A stretch of 64,000 nucleotides of DNA from DUZB01 sp963747555 (GTDB lineage Bacteria > Desulfobacterota > DSM-4660 > Desulfatiglandales > Desulfatiglandaceae): contig CAVVFZ010000010.1 of assembly GCA_963747555.1 (NCBI GenBank), forward strand, positions 1-64,000, read 5' to 3'. Positions 40,831-49,527 of this stretch are shown one piece after another. Below the pieces are notes generated by a model that saw only the letters and a list, made by a program, of their open reading frames with translations, did no database searches and was not told the DNA's origin. The translations under genes and the position numbers were made by a program. The first letter of the stretch is position 1. Each line of letters opens with the position of its first letter.

Positions 40831-41814
40831 ATGCCAAAACAACACCAGAAATATATGACCCTGGATCGTTTTTTAGTTCAACGACAGGAAGCATTTCCCG
40901 GGGCCAGGGGGGAACTGACCCGGGTTATTGATCAAGTGGGCGTTGTGGGAAAGATCATTTCCAACTACATGCGGCGTGCCGCCATGGAAGGGCTGCGAGG
41001 CCTTACGGGCGAACTCAACGTACAGGGGGAAGAGGTCAAGAAGCTTGATGAACTGGGAAATGCGATTTTTGTGGAATCCTTCGAGTATGTGAACATTGTG
41101 GGCGCCCTTGTATCGGAGGAAATGGATGAACCGAAAATCATGACGCCCAAGAAGAAAGGTGAAAAATATGTGGTCCTGGTAGACCCCATCGATGGTTCTT
41201 CCAACCTGGATGTGGATTGCGTCATCGGATCGATCTTCTCCATACGGCACCTCAAGGGAACGATAGAGGAGTCCATTCTGCAGAAAGGCAGTGAGCAGGT
41301 GGCCGCGGGGTATATCATGTACGGGACCTCCACAATTCTTGTTTACAGCGCCGGAGACGGGGTTCACACCTTTGTGCTCGATGAAGAGATCGGGGAATTC
41401 GTCCTGGATCACGACAACCTTCGAATGCCGAAACAGGGGAAGATCATCAGTTCCAATTTCGGGAATTATAACCGATGGGCGCCGGCTGCAAGAGAATTTA
41501 CAGACGCTTTGGCCGGAGGCGCGGAAAACCGATACAGTTTGCGCTATTCCGGCGCCCTTGTGGCCGATTTGCATCAGATTCTGCATCGGGGCGGGATCTA
41601 TTTTTATCCCGCGGATGACAAACGGAAAAATGGCAAATTGAGATTGCTGTATGAATGCGCGCCGCTGGCCATGATCGCGGAGCAGGCAGGCGGGGCCTCC
41701 ACGACCGGGAAAATGCGGGTAATGGATGTTCACCCCGATAGCATTCATCAACGCATTCCGTTTGCCATAGGAAGCGAATTCGAAATCCGGAAATATGAGG
41801 ATTTTCATAGGTAA
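40831..41814 (+). CDS. fbp: Fructose-1,6-bisphosphatase class 1
   Basis: Gluconeogenic phosphatase converting fructose-1,6-bisphosphate to fructose-6-phosphate in the cytoplasm. Class 1 hallmarks are the allosteric/N-terminal helices, the metal site VDPIDGSSNLDVDCVIGSIFSI, SSNFGNYNRW, RYSGALVADLHQIL and KLRLLYECAPLAMIAEQAGG. About 327 residues from ATG 40831, which has a GGAGAAAG site; ATG 40807 is an alternative. It would feed hexose phosphate into the trehalose and glucan routes encoded upstream, which is inference from pathway logic. Confidence 0.95.
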   Translation: MPKQHQKYMTLDRFLVQRQEAFPGARGELTRVIDQVGVVGKIISNYMRRAAMEGLRGLTGELNVQGEEVKKLDELGNAIFVESFEYVNIVGALVSEEMDEPKIMTPKKKGEKYVVLVDPIDGSSNLDVDCVIGSIFSIRHLKGTIEESILQKGSEQVAAGYIMYGTSTILVYSAGDGVHTFVLDEEIGEFVLDHDNLRMPKQGKIISSNFGNYNRWAPAAREFTDALAGGAENRYSLRYSGALVADLHQILHRGGIYFYPADDKRKNGKLRLLYECAPLAMIAEQAGGASTTGKMRVMDVHPDSIHQRIPFAIGSEFEIRKYEDFHR

Positions 41815-41848
41815 CGATAGAAATTGCAGAGAAAGAAAGGAGCGAAAA

Positions 41849-42301
41849 ATGAAACTTAGCAGCACTGTTTTCAGCCATGAAGGGAAAATCCCGTCCAAGC
41901 ACACCTGCGACGGAAAGAATATCAGCCCTCACCTGACCATCTCGGATGTACCTGCCGGGGCCAAGAGTCTGGCCTTGATTATGGATGACCCGGATGTACC
42001 GAAGAATCTGCGAAAAGATGGTTTGTGGGTGCATTGGGTCGTCTTCAATATTCCTCCGTCAACCAAAGAGATTCCTGAAGGCCGGGAGCCTGAAGGAGTC
42101 CACGGCGAAGGGACGGCCGGAAATGCCGATTATTACGGGCCGTGTCCCCCGGACAGGGAGCATCGTTATTATTTTAAGCTGTATGCCCTGGACCGGGAAC
42201 TTGATCTGCCGGAAAAGACCGATAAGTTCACCCTGGAAAAGGAGATGGAGGGAAAAATTCTGGAACAGACCGTTCTTATGGGAAAGTACGAACGGATTTA
42301 A
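41849..42301 (+). CDS. YbhB/YbcL family (PEBP-like) protein
   Basis: Small phosphatidylethanolamine-binding-protein-fold protein of 150 residues. The family segments are SLALIMDDPDVP, WVHWVVFNIPPS, YYGPCPPDREHRYYFKLYALD and a C-terminal KEMEGKIL. Function in bacteria is not established. A GAAAGGAGCG site precedes ATG 41849. It follows fbp by 34 bases and is probably co-transcribed. There is no signal peptide. Confidence 0.9.
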   Translation: MKLSSTVFSHEGKIPSKHTCDGKNISPHLTISDVPAGAKSLALIMDDPDVPKNLRKDGLWVHWVVFNIPPSTKEIPEGREPEGVHGEGTAGNADYYGPCPPDREHRYYFKLYALDRELDLPEKTDKFTLEKEMEGKILEQTVLMGKYERI

Positions 42302-42340
42302 CGCAAATGCCGGACGGACGACTCGGGGAAAAGAGGAAAT

Positions 42341-43462
42341 TCAGGAAGGTTTGGTTTCGATGGATTCCCGATATTTTCCCCAGTTGGTTATCCCATCTGT
42401 CAAGCCTTTGGCGGTGGTGAGATAAAGCATCTTGGCGGAATGGCTGATCATAGCCGTATTATTGTACCAGCAATTGCAGGTGTCGTCCTCAAAAATTTGT
42501 CTTCTTGCATCATTAAACGTATTGGAATTCCAAATTGTCATAAAATCGGCCTCTTTTATGGACCCTACGCAGACGTGCTGTTCGAGACAGGGGTATACTT
42601 TTCCCCAGGGATCAATCCGGACCATCAGTATCCCCGCATAACAGCGTCCCTGTGGGAAGCAGCCGCTTTCCTTGAAACTTTTCAGTAGGGGCCTTACGTA
42701 CATTTCACGAGCCAGGGGATGTCCCTCCAACTGGTGCATAAGCCTTGTCATATCCAGTTGGAATATCTCGCGGTCTTTGCCTGTATAAAAGGCATCGCCG
42801 CAATGATGCACCGGTTGGATCAATACATGATCCACCATGGGCACCCATTTGTCATAGTAGCCATGCATTTCTTGCACATTCACGTTTGAAACGGTCATTC
42901 TGACCCGCACCATGGGCCGGGACTGGAAGGGATGGGCCACCAACCGACGGATACCCCGTTCGATTTTCGCATAGTCGCCCCGGGTTCCTCGTATGCTTTC
43001 ATGAGAATCAGCGGTCGCTCCGTCCACGCTCACCGTAACACAGGAGGCCCCAGATCGGCGCAGGGGATCGACATATTTTTCCAGCAAGGTACCGTTGGTG
43101 CAGAGATTTACCGACATTCCCTGAGCGGCAAAGCCCGAAATGATGTCAAAGATATCCTCTCGCAGGAGGGGCTCTCCCCCGGCAAGGCTTACCTGATACA
43201 CTCCCAGATCCCGAAACACTTCGGCTAAGCGGTGGTATTCGGCCAGGGAGAGCCCTTCCTTTCGGGAATCCTGCCAGCGTTGACACATCTTGCAACGACA
43301 GTTGCACCGATAGGTAACATCCAGTTCAGCCATGTAAGGCCCTGCCACCGGAGGGTTCCCCAGGTTTGTCGCCAGCACATTCTTTCTGGCTCCCCACACG
43401 GAACCGGCAAAGCGACGTGATTTGAGGATACGTTTATATCGCCAGAGTTCATTGAATTGCAT
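42341..43462 (-). CDS. Radical SAM/SPASM protein
   Basis: [4Fe-4S] radical SAM enzyme of 373 residues. The cluster motif is Cx3Cx2C (CRCKMC within DVTYRCNCRCKMCQRW), followed by SLAGGEPLLRED and VNLCTNGTLL. The C-terminal region carries SPASM-type cysteines: CFPQGRCYAGILMVRIDPWGKVYPC, then CVGSI and CNCWYNN. SPASM proteins modify peptides or carry out maturation reactions, but no small precursor peptide gene is recognisable next to it, so the substrate is unknown. It is convergent with the YbhB gene and divergent from the cytochrome operon. Confidence 0.88.
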   Translation of the reverse strand: MQFNELWRYKRILKSRRFAGSVWGARKNVLATNLGNPPVAGPYMAELDVTYRCNCRCKMCQRWQDSRKEGLSLAEYHRLAEVFRDLGVYQVSLAGGEPLLREDIFDIISGFAAQGMSVNLCTNGTLLEKYVDPLRRSGASCVTVSVDGATADSHESIRGTRGDYAKIERGIRRLVAHPFQSRPMVRVRMTVSNVNVQEMHGYYDKWVPMVDHVLIQPVHHCGDAFYTGKDREIFQLDMTRLMHQLEGHPLAREMYVRPLLKSFKESGCFPQGRCYAGILMVRIDPWGKVYPCLEQHVCVGSIKEADFMTIWNSNTFNDARRQIFEDDTCNCWYNNTAMISHSAKMLYLTTAKGLTDGITNWGKYRESIETKPS

Positions 43463-43726
43463 GATTGCTTATCCTTGATTAAAATCCAAAAATGAGGCAT
43501 ATCAAGTACCATACACTGCTAAGTAATGGCAATAGAATACGGTGGATCATGCATTTCAGGCATCGGTTTAAAGTAACTGCAGCGGCAAGCCGGAAGTGTC
43601 CGATTCAATTACTATCCCTGTTTTCGAGAAATGGGGTCTTCAACCTATTGTCTAACGGTCAAAATATATTAATATCTAATGCTCGAATATTAGTAAAACT
43701 TTAAACCTCGAAAGGAGGAAATAACC

Positions 43727-44065
43727 ATGAAACATCTTTTGTTCATTGTTTTTTCAGCAATGTTTCTGGGAAGCGGATTTCTGGGGCTCATGAATGCGCA
43801 TGGGGGAGAGTATGATCAGGGAAAATCCCTTTACAATTCCAAGTGTATGATCTGCCATGGGGCCAACGGCAAAGGGGACGGGCCGGCGGCAGCGGCCCTG
43901 AGTCCCCAACCCAAGGATTTTGCCCGTCCAGAGTTCTGGAAGGGGGATGTGGACAAGAAAATCGCGAACACCATCCACAACGGCCTTGGCCCTATGCCTG
44001 CTTTTTCTCTGAGTGACGATGAAATCAAGGCCATCATAGACTATATGTCCCACACCTTCAAATAG
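43727..44065 (+). CDS. Periplasmic monohaem cytochrome c
   Basis: A 112-residue class I cytochrome c. Signal peptide (LLFIVFSAMFLGSGFLGLMNAHG), haem site CMICH at about residue 40, and the distal Met in GLGPMPAFSLSDDEI. A strong AAGGAGG site precedes the ATG. It is the first gene of a run of three c-type cytochrome genes (with 44150-45514 and 45594-46283), and is the likely soluble carrier between the outer-membrane cytochrome-porin and the inner membrane. Confidence 0.9.
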   Translation: MKHLLFIVFSAMFLGSGFLGLMNAHGGEYDQGKSLYNSKCMICHGANGKGDGPAAAALSPQPKDFARPEFWKGDVDKKIANTIHNGLGPMPAFSLSDDEIKAIIDYMSHTFK

Positions 44066-44149
44066 TCGGGACGTCCTGAAATTTGGCGGGATTTTCGTGT
44101 GTGGCGAATCCTTTAACACGGAAAGACACATGGGAAAGGAGGGGAGCAA

Positions 44150-45514
44150 ATGTTTCATCAGCATATTCAAAAAGGTCTTTTTGGATTTTATCTCAGCTGT
44201 CTCGTGGTTCTATCATTTCCCTTATCGGCATGGGCTGTGCCCAGTTTTGCCCGTCAGACCGGCATGTCGTGCACGGCCTGTCACACGGTTTTTCCTGAGC
44301 TGACCTCCTTCGGCAGGACCTTCAAACTGGGAGGATATACCTTCAGCATACGGGGCGAATCTCAACCCTATGTGCCTCCTGTTGCGGCTATGTTTCAGGC
44401 CTCCATTACTGCCCTGGATAAGAATAACGGTGTATTGAATAACGGCGTGGCGCCCTTTGACAACAAGGACGACAGGGCTATTGACGAATACAATCTCCCG
44501 CAACAGGCCTCCGTTTTCTACGGGGGGAAAATTTACGACGATTTGGGCGCCTTTGCCCAGGTCACCTATGACGGTACGGCAAACGACATTGCGTTGGACA
44601 ATACAGATATCCGATACGCGAGAACCGATCTTGTGGGTGGCAAACATCTGGTTTGGGGAGTGGCAATCGATAACGATCCCACCGCGGGGGACGTTTGGAA
44701 TACCACCTTTGCGTGGAGCTTCCCCTACGCCTCTTCGTCCGTTGCTCCGACGCCCGCGGCAAGCGCATTGATTGATGGAGGATTGGCCCAGCAGGTTGGG
44801 GGTATTGGCGCCTATGCCTTATGGGCGGATTTTGTTTACGCCGCCTTCAGGGTTTACCACACCACCAATGACGGCATTGCCAGCCCTCTGGGGGCAGGCA
44901 CCGATCCCGATACCATAACGGACGGCGCCGTTCCCTATTGGCGTGTGGCGCTCCAGCACCAGTGGAATAAACATTACGTGGAACTTGGCACTTATGGAAT
45001 GCAGGCTGACGTTTATCCCGGGGGCGGTAATAGTGGGCCTACGAACTGTTTCACCGATTATGCCTTTGATGCCCAGTATCAGTATATTTCCAATCCGCAC
45101 CTGTTTTCTCTGGAAACCACCTGGATTCATGAAAATCAGGATTGGGACACGAGCTACGCAGCGGGGATGACATCAAATCCCTCGGATACCCTGAATACCT
45201 ACAAAGCCAACGCCAATTATTACTATCGCAGTCACTACGGAACATTCGGCGGGACCCTGGCTTATTTTTCCACCAGCGGCGGCTCCGATCAGCTGCTCTA
45301 CGCTCCCGATCCGGTGGATGGGAGCCGTACCGGGAGTCCCGACAGCAACGGATTTATTTTCGAAGCCGATTACGTACTCAAGGAAAAATACAGATTTTCT
45401 CTCCAGTATACCGCCTATACAAAATTCAACGGCGCAACCTCCAATTATGACGGATTCGGCCGGGATGCATCGGACAACAACACCTTTTATGGCGTCGCAT
45501 GGCTCATGTTTTAG
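44150..45514 (+). CDS. Cyc2-like fused monohaem cytochrome-porin
   Basis: A 454-residue outer-membrane protein: a signal peptide (residues 1-29), then a short cytochrome domain PSFARQTGMSCTACHTVFPE followed by LTSFGRTFKLGGYTF, then about 370 residues of alternating amphipathic strands rich in Tyr/Trp/Asn ending in VAWLMF, an outer-membrane barrel C-terminus. The FARQTGxxCxxCH...FGRxFKLxGYT signature matches, as I recall it, the fused Cyc2/Cyc572 proteins that oxidise Fe(II) at the cell surface. Related fusions of unknown function also exist, so iron oxidation is a hypothesis. AGGAGG ribosome site. Confidence 0.85.
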   Translation: MFHQHIQKGLFGFYLSCLVVLSFPLSAWAVPSFARQTGMSCTACHTVFPELTSFGRTFKLGGYTFSIRGESQPYVPPVAAMFQASITALDKNNGVLNNGVAPFDNKDDRAIDEYNLPQQASVFYGGKIYDDLGAFAQVTYDGTANDIALDNTDIRYARTDLVGGKHLVWGVAIDNDPTAGDVWNTTFAWSFPYASSSVAPTPAASALIDGGLAQQVGGIGAYALWADFVYAAFRVYHTTNDGIASPLGAGTDPDTITDGAVPYWRVALQHQWNKHYVELGTYGMQADVYPGGGNSGPTNCFTDYAFDAQYQYISNPHLFSLETTWIHENQDWDTSYAAGMTSNPSDTLNTYKANANYYYRSHYGTFGGTLAYFSTSGGSDQLLYAPDPVDGSRTGSPDSNGFIFEADYVLKEKYRFSLQYTAYTKFNGATSNYDGFGRDASDNNTFYGVAWLMF

Positions 45515-45593
45515 GCACGTCTGCTCCGCCGTTGCCTTTCCCCCATTCTTTGTTGAACCACAGGGCCGGCAGGCCTTGAAAGGAAAATGAACC

Positions 45594-46283
45594 ATGATCA
45601 ATTCTTTTTATGAAATGCTCAACAGTCTGGGCTACCATCATCCTTTTCATCCCACGGAAGTTCACATGCCCATCGGATTGGTGGTCGGCGCCCTTATTTT
45701 CGCGCTTGTCGCCCTGGTTTTTCGCCGTGAGAAGCTTGTGATGACGCCTCGCTACTGCATCATCCTGGCTTTCATATGGGTTTTTCCCACCATGATTCTG
45801 GGCATCATGGATTGGCAGCATTTTTACGAAGGGGCCTGGATTTTGCCTTTTAAGGCGAAACTTATCACGGCTCCCATCCTCGCGGTGCTCTTGGGTTTAG
45901 CCGTTTACCTGGGGCGCAAATATGGATCCACCTCTATGAAAGTCGTGCCGATCTATTTCCTCTGTTTTTGTGCCGTAGTGGTGCTGGGATATTTCGGTGG
46001 CCAATTGACTTATTCGGGAAGGACGATCAGCGGCCCCAAAGAGTACAAGGCGGGGCAAGAGATCTATTCGGCTTATTGCACAACGTGTCATCCCAGTGGC
46101 GGGAATACCATTGACCCGGGGAAGCCGATCCTCCATTCCGCATTGGTTCAGAGTCAGGATATCTTTGACATGTGGATTCGCAATCCCGCCACGCCCATGC
46201 CGGCTTTTCCGTCTTCCAAGATTTCGGATCTGCAGGCAAAAGAGTTGTATGCCTATATTCAGAATGTCTTGATGAAGAAATAA
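45594..46283 (+). CDS. Membrane-anchored cytochrome c (DUF2231-like membrane domain plus haem domain)
   Basis: A 229-residue protein. Residues 1-140 hold four hydrophobic helices with HPTEVHMPIGLVVGALIF at the start, resembling DUF2231. The C-terminal periplasmic domain has the haem site CTTCH (within YSAYCTTCHPSGG) and a Met ligand candidate in NPATPMPAFPSS. It lies immediately after the cytochrome-porin gene and could pass electrons to or from the quinone pool. That role is inferred from layout. Confidence 0.85.
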   Translation: MINSFYEMLNSLGYHHPFHPTEVHMPIGLVVGALIFALVALVFRREKLVMTPRYCIILAFIWVFPTMILGIMDWQHFYEGAWILPFKAKLITAPILAVLLGLAVYLGRKYGSTSMKVVPIYFLCFCAVVVLGYFGGQLTYSGRTISGPKEYKAGQEIYSAYCTTCHPSGGNTIDPGKPILHSALVQSQDIFDMWIRNPATPMPAFPSSKISDLQAKELYAYIQNVLMKK

Positions 46284-46395
46284 GTTAGGGGTTCGGATAC
46301 GGTTCTCTGTGGGCCGGTCAAATGTTGAAGACAATTACAACCGGATGTGATAAAAATGAAAACTTGAAATCAGCTTTTGACCGTTGGTATTTAAA

Positions 46396-47337
46396 ATGGA
46401 ACATTCAACATCACAAAGAGAGCTTACCGGCACATCACGGCTGGGATTATTTCTGGCCCTCTCCAGAACCCCCCACGGTTTACTGGACATGACGACGCCC
46501 TGCCTTGCAGCTCTGCTGTGCCTTGGCGCGTTTCCGCCGCTCAAAGTGGTCTTGGTGGGGCTTTTGACCGTTTTTGCCGGCTACAGCGCCGTCTATGCCC
46601 TCAACGATGTGATTGATTACCGTTCCGATAAGAAGAAGATGGAAGAAGGTCTGTTTCTGGATTCGGATTCTTATCTGGACGGCGGCATCGTACGGCACCC
46701 TTTGGCCCAGGGCTTGCTGAGTATCAAGGAAGGTCTTGGATGGACCCTTGCCTGGTCGGTAGTGGCCGTGACCGGGGCATTCATCCTGAATCCGGTTTGC
46801 GTTGTCGTTTTCCTGGGCGGCTGCCTCCTGGAAATCATTTACTGTCTGATGTGGAGGCTCAGCTGGACGCGAAGTATCGTCAGCGGTGGCGTCAAGACTT
46901 CAGGCGCCATAGCCGCCGTGTTTGCGGTGGACCCTGATCCCTCCTTCGCCTTCCTGCTGGCACTTTTCCTGTGGCTCTTTTTCTGGGAAATCGGAGGGCA
47001 AAACATCCCAAACGATTGGGAGGATCTGGAGAGAGATAAACATTTTGAGGCTAAAACCATCCCTATTCGATTCGGACCGGATCTTTCGGCGATCTTTGTC
47101 ATGGGGTGTCTGCTTATGGCCCTGGCCATGAACCTGGTGCTCTTGCTGCTGACCCCGTTCGAGTTAACATGGTCGTTTCTCTCCCTTTTCCTTCTTGCCG
47201 GGGTATGCTTGCTCCTCTTTCCCGCCTACCAACTATTCAGAACCAGAGACCGCGCTAAAGCGATAACTCTCTTTAACAGGGCCAGTTATTACCCTCCGGC
47301 CCTGTTCGCGCTGGTGGCGATCCGGTGCCTTATTTGA
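46396..47337 (+). CDS. UbiA-family prenyltransferase
   Basis: Integral membrane prenyltransferase of about 313 residues. Two Asp-rich motifs, NDVIDYRSD near residue 75 and NDWEDLERD near residue 215, bind the Mg-prenyl diphosphate; many hydrophobic helices separate them. The acceptor could be a quinone, haem or lipid precursor and cannot be told from sequence. It follows the cytochrome genes by about 110 bases, so a link to quinone or haem a/o synthesis is conceivable. ATG 46396 is chosen over an upstream TTG at 46384. Confidence 0.85.
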   Translation: MEHSTSQRELTGTSRLGLFLALSRTPHGLLDMTTPCLAALLCLGAFPPLKVVLVGLLTVFAGYSAVYALNDVIDYRSDKKKMEEGLFLDSDSYLDGGIVRHPLAQGLLSIKEGLGWTLAWSVVAVTGAFILNPVCVVVFLGGCLLEIIYCLMWRLSWTRSIVSGGVKTSGAIAAVFAVDPDPSFAFLLALFLWLFFWEIGGQNIPNDWEDLERDKHFEAKTIPIRFGPDLSAIFVMGCLLMALAMNLVLLLLTPFELTWSFLSLFLLAGVCLLLFPAYQLFRTRDRAKAITLFNRASYYPPALFALVAIRCLI

Positions 47338-47361
47338 ATAACTTTTGAACCTTTTTTGTCT

Positions 47362-47775
47362 CTAAATCACGATAACGGAATTATCCGCATCTCCGTAAGG
47401 CGTCTTTACATACTTGTCGGCGTTCCATGCATTTTCCCATCGAGACCCGTTGATGAGATAACGGAACTGGTATTCACTGCCCGGATAGAGGTCCATGTCG
47501 ATGCGGTAATCACCGTTTCTCAACTTTCGCATGGGGCTCGATTGGAAATCCCAGTTGTTGAAATCGCCAACGATACAGACATCCTCCGCATCCCCCGCCA
47601 CAGTTCCCGGAAGCGTGAATGTGACCTTGCAAACATTCTTGCTTTTGAAATATTTTTTCTTTATTCCCTCCACCATAGCCGTGCCTTTCGATGGGGTGCT
47701 GCTTTTTTGAGCACTTCGGCCAGCCGTTTTTTTCGGCATCTCCAACCCACTTCTCCCCTGCACTGATTTCTTCAT
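47362..47775 (-). CDS. Stand-alone glycogen-binding (AMPK-GBD/CBM48-like) protein
   Basis: A 137-residue protein with no catalytic domain. Residues 1-45 are basic and Ser/Lys/Thr-rich, probably disordered. Residues ~46-137 form an E-set/CBM48 module: KVTFTLPGTVAGDAEDVCIV, GDFNNWDF, MRKLRNGDYRIDMDLYPGSEYQFRYLING, WENAWNADKYVKTPYGDADNSVIV, matching AMPK-beta-like glycogen-binding domains. It probably coats or tethers proteins to glycogen made by the GlgE/GlgB system about 25 kb upstream; this is inferred. Convergent with the UbiA gene, 24 bases apart. Confidence 0.85.
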   Translation of the reverse strand: MKKSVQGRSGLEMPKKTAGRSAQKSSTPSKGTAMVEGIKKKYFKSKNVCKVTFTLPGTVAGDAEDVCIVGDFNNWDFQSSPMRKLRNGDYRIDMDLYPGSEYQFRYLINGSRWENAWNADKYVKTPYGDADNSVIVI

Positions 47776-48034
47776 TTTGCCTCTCCTTTCCGGGCGTGCA
47801 TAAAGCCGTCCGCCCTTGTAAAAATTTCCATTTCCAAATCCTTTTGCACTTCAGTGTCGCTTCCTCATCATTCCAATTAGAATCTTAAACTTGCATGTTC
47901 AGGCATACAATACCCTTGAGACTGTATTTTCGAGGATAAAGATACGTACCACGATCGGAAAAGGATACCAAGCGGGAGCGAATTCGCAACAAGGTTTTAG
48001 ATACATAATACGCTTACTTTAAATACATGATCCA

Positions 48035-48052
48035 CTCCATTTACAAATGGAG
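48035..48052. promoter_or_regulatory. Perfect palindrome upstream of the EmrA-like gene
   Basis: CTCCATTT-AC-AAATGGAG is a perfect 18-base inverted repeat 107 bases before the start of the exporter operon, in an AT-rich stretch. It is a plausible operator for a TetR- or MarR-type repressor, but no regulator gene is adjacent. The rest of 47776-48158 shows no gene and no convincing -35/-10 pair. Confidence 0.35.
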
Positions 48053-48158
48053 CGAATCTTTTCAATATGAGGGGCTATGATGAAAAATGGGCGTTTCGTG
48101 ATGGCCGCGATTAACGGCCCATGCCCCTTTTACTTTTTTCCACGGAGGTCCTCTTTTT

Positions 48159-49448
48159 ATGAAGAGGGATGAAGGTTCAAATGAAAGTGCGGATACCAAA
48201 AAAGGTGTCTTCAAAAAAAGGAAATGGGCGTTATATGCCGTCATTGGCGGCCTTGTTTTGGGATTGCTGGGACTGGGCGGCTATTGGTGGTTTTTTATGC
48301 GAGGCCGCGTCAGTACGGACGATGCCTATGTGGTCGCTGATGTAGCCAGTATCAGCAGCCGCATCAAGGGAACCGTATCAGCGGTATTTGTGGACAATGA
48401 CCAGTTTGTGGATAAAGGCCGGATACTGGTCGAACTGGATCCGCGGGACTACCAGGTAGCTGAGGATAAAGCTCGGGCCGTGGTGGCTCAAATGCAGGCG
48501 GCCGTGAATTCCGCCGCATTGCGCGTACCGCTGCTGGACGATCAGACAAAAAATCAGGTTCAGGCCGCGGAAGCCTCTCTGGAGGCGGCGAAATATCAGG
48601 TGGAAGTTCGGAGCAATCAACTGGCTCAGCTTCAAAAGGAACTCCTTTCGGCCAACGCGGACCTGGTTTATGCGCAAAAGGAGTATAAACGCTATGAAGA
48701 TCTTTATAAGCATCGATCGGTTTCGCAGGAAGATCGTGACAGATCCTTGAAGCGCTTTGACGATGCAAAATCCAGCCTGCAGTCCCTGAATGATCGAATC
48801 AGAGGAAGCAAGGCATCCATTAAGGCATTTGAACAGCAGGCCCGTCAGAGCGAGGCCGCACTCGCAACGGCCAGGAGCAACCGCAAAAAAGTGGACATCG
48901 AGGTCCTGCAACTGGAATCTCTTAAGGCCCAGCGAGATCAGGCACGGGCCGAACTGGAACAGGCAACGCTCAACCTTTCCTACTGTACGATCAAGGCGCC
49001 CCTTTCAGGCTGCGTGGCGCAAAGAAACGCCCAGGTGGGAGATCGTCTTTCAGTGGGCCAGCCTATCATGGCTATTGTACCTCTGCGGGCCGCCTATGTG
49101 GAAGCCAATTTCAAAGAAACGCAATTGACGCATGTACGAGTCGGACAGCCCGCCACCATAACCGCCGACATCTATCCTTCCCATACCTATCACGGAAGGG
49201 TGGTCGGCATTGCGGCGGGATCAGGAGCGGCATTTTCTCTGCTACCACCGGAAAACGCCACGGGAAACTGGGTCAAGGTGGTTCGGCGCGTTCCGGTCAG
49301 GATCTATCTCGATAAACCACCGCCCCCCCAATTTCTCTTGAGAGTTGGTTTGTCTTTGGAAGTCACCATAGATATCGGAGATGCGGATAAGGTCGTTCCG
49401 GAAAAAGAGGGAAAGAAACAGGATGCGGCAGCAAAAAAGACCTCGTGA
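48159..49448 (+). CDS. HlyD/EmrA-family membrane fusion protein
   Basis: Periplasmic adaptor of a drug-export complex, 429 residues. N-terminal cytoplasmic basic segment, one membrane helix (YAVIGGLVLGLLGLGGYWWFF), the lipoyl half STDDAYVVADVASISSRIKG, long coiled coil (about residues 110-265), and the second lipoyl half YCTIKAPLSGCVAQRNAQVGDRLSVGQPI, then the beta-barrel domain VEANFKETQLTHVRVGQPA. GGAGG site. It precedes an EmrB-like MFS pump gene by 79 bases, forming an EmrAB-type pair. Confidence 0.92.
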   Translation: MKRDEGSNESADTKKGVFKKRKWALYAVIGGLVLGLLGLGGYWWFFMRGRVSTDDAYVVADVASISSRIKGTVSAVFVDNDQFVDKGRILVELDPRDYQVAEDKARAVVAQMQAAVNSAALRVPLLDDQTKNQVQAAEASLEAAKYQVEVRSNQLAQLQKELLSANADLVYAQKEYKRYEDLYKHRSVSQEDRDRSLKRFDDAKSSLQSLNDRIRGSKASIKAFEQQARQSEAALATARSNRKKVDIEVLQLESLKAQRDQARAELEQATLNLSYCTIKAPLSGCVAQRNAQVGDRLSVGQPIMAIVPLRAAYVEANFKETQLTHVRVGQPATITADIYPSHTYHGRVVGIAAGSGAAFSLLPPENATGNWVKVVRRVPVRIYLDKPPPPQFLLRVGLSLEVTIDIGDADKVVPEKEGKKQDAAAKKTS

Positions 49449-49527
49449 CTCCATTCGTACCATTGTTTGTGAATAAGATAAAAAATTTTCAAGCATGGAC
49501 TGAAAATTCTCCCATGGAGCTGAATTG

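Noticed and set aside
40873..41904. Minus-strand open frame opposite fbp
   Set aside because: Antisense shadow of fructose-1,6-bisphosphatase.
42590..42602. TATACTTTTCC phrase inside the radical SAM gene as a third copy of the dispersed repeat
   Set aside because: Only about eleven bases match and it lies in conserved coding sequence, so it is chance.
43648..43662. TTGTC-N5-GTCAA as an FNR/HcpR-like box upstream of the cytochrome operon
   Set aside because: The arms are one base too far apart for the usual 14-base site and the inner bases do not match.
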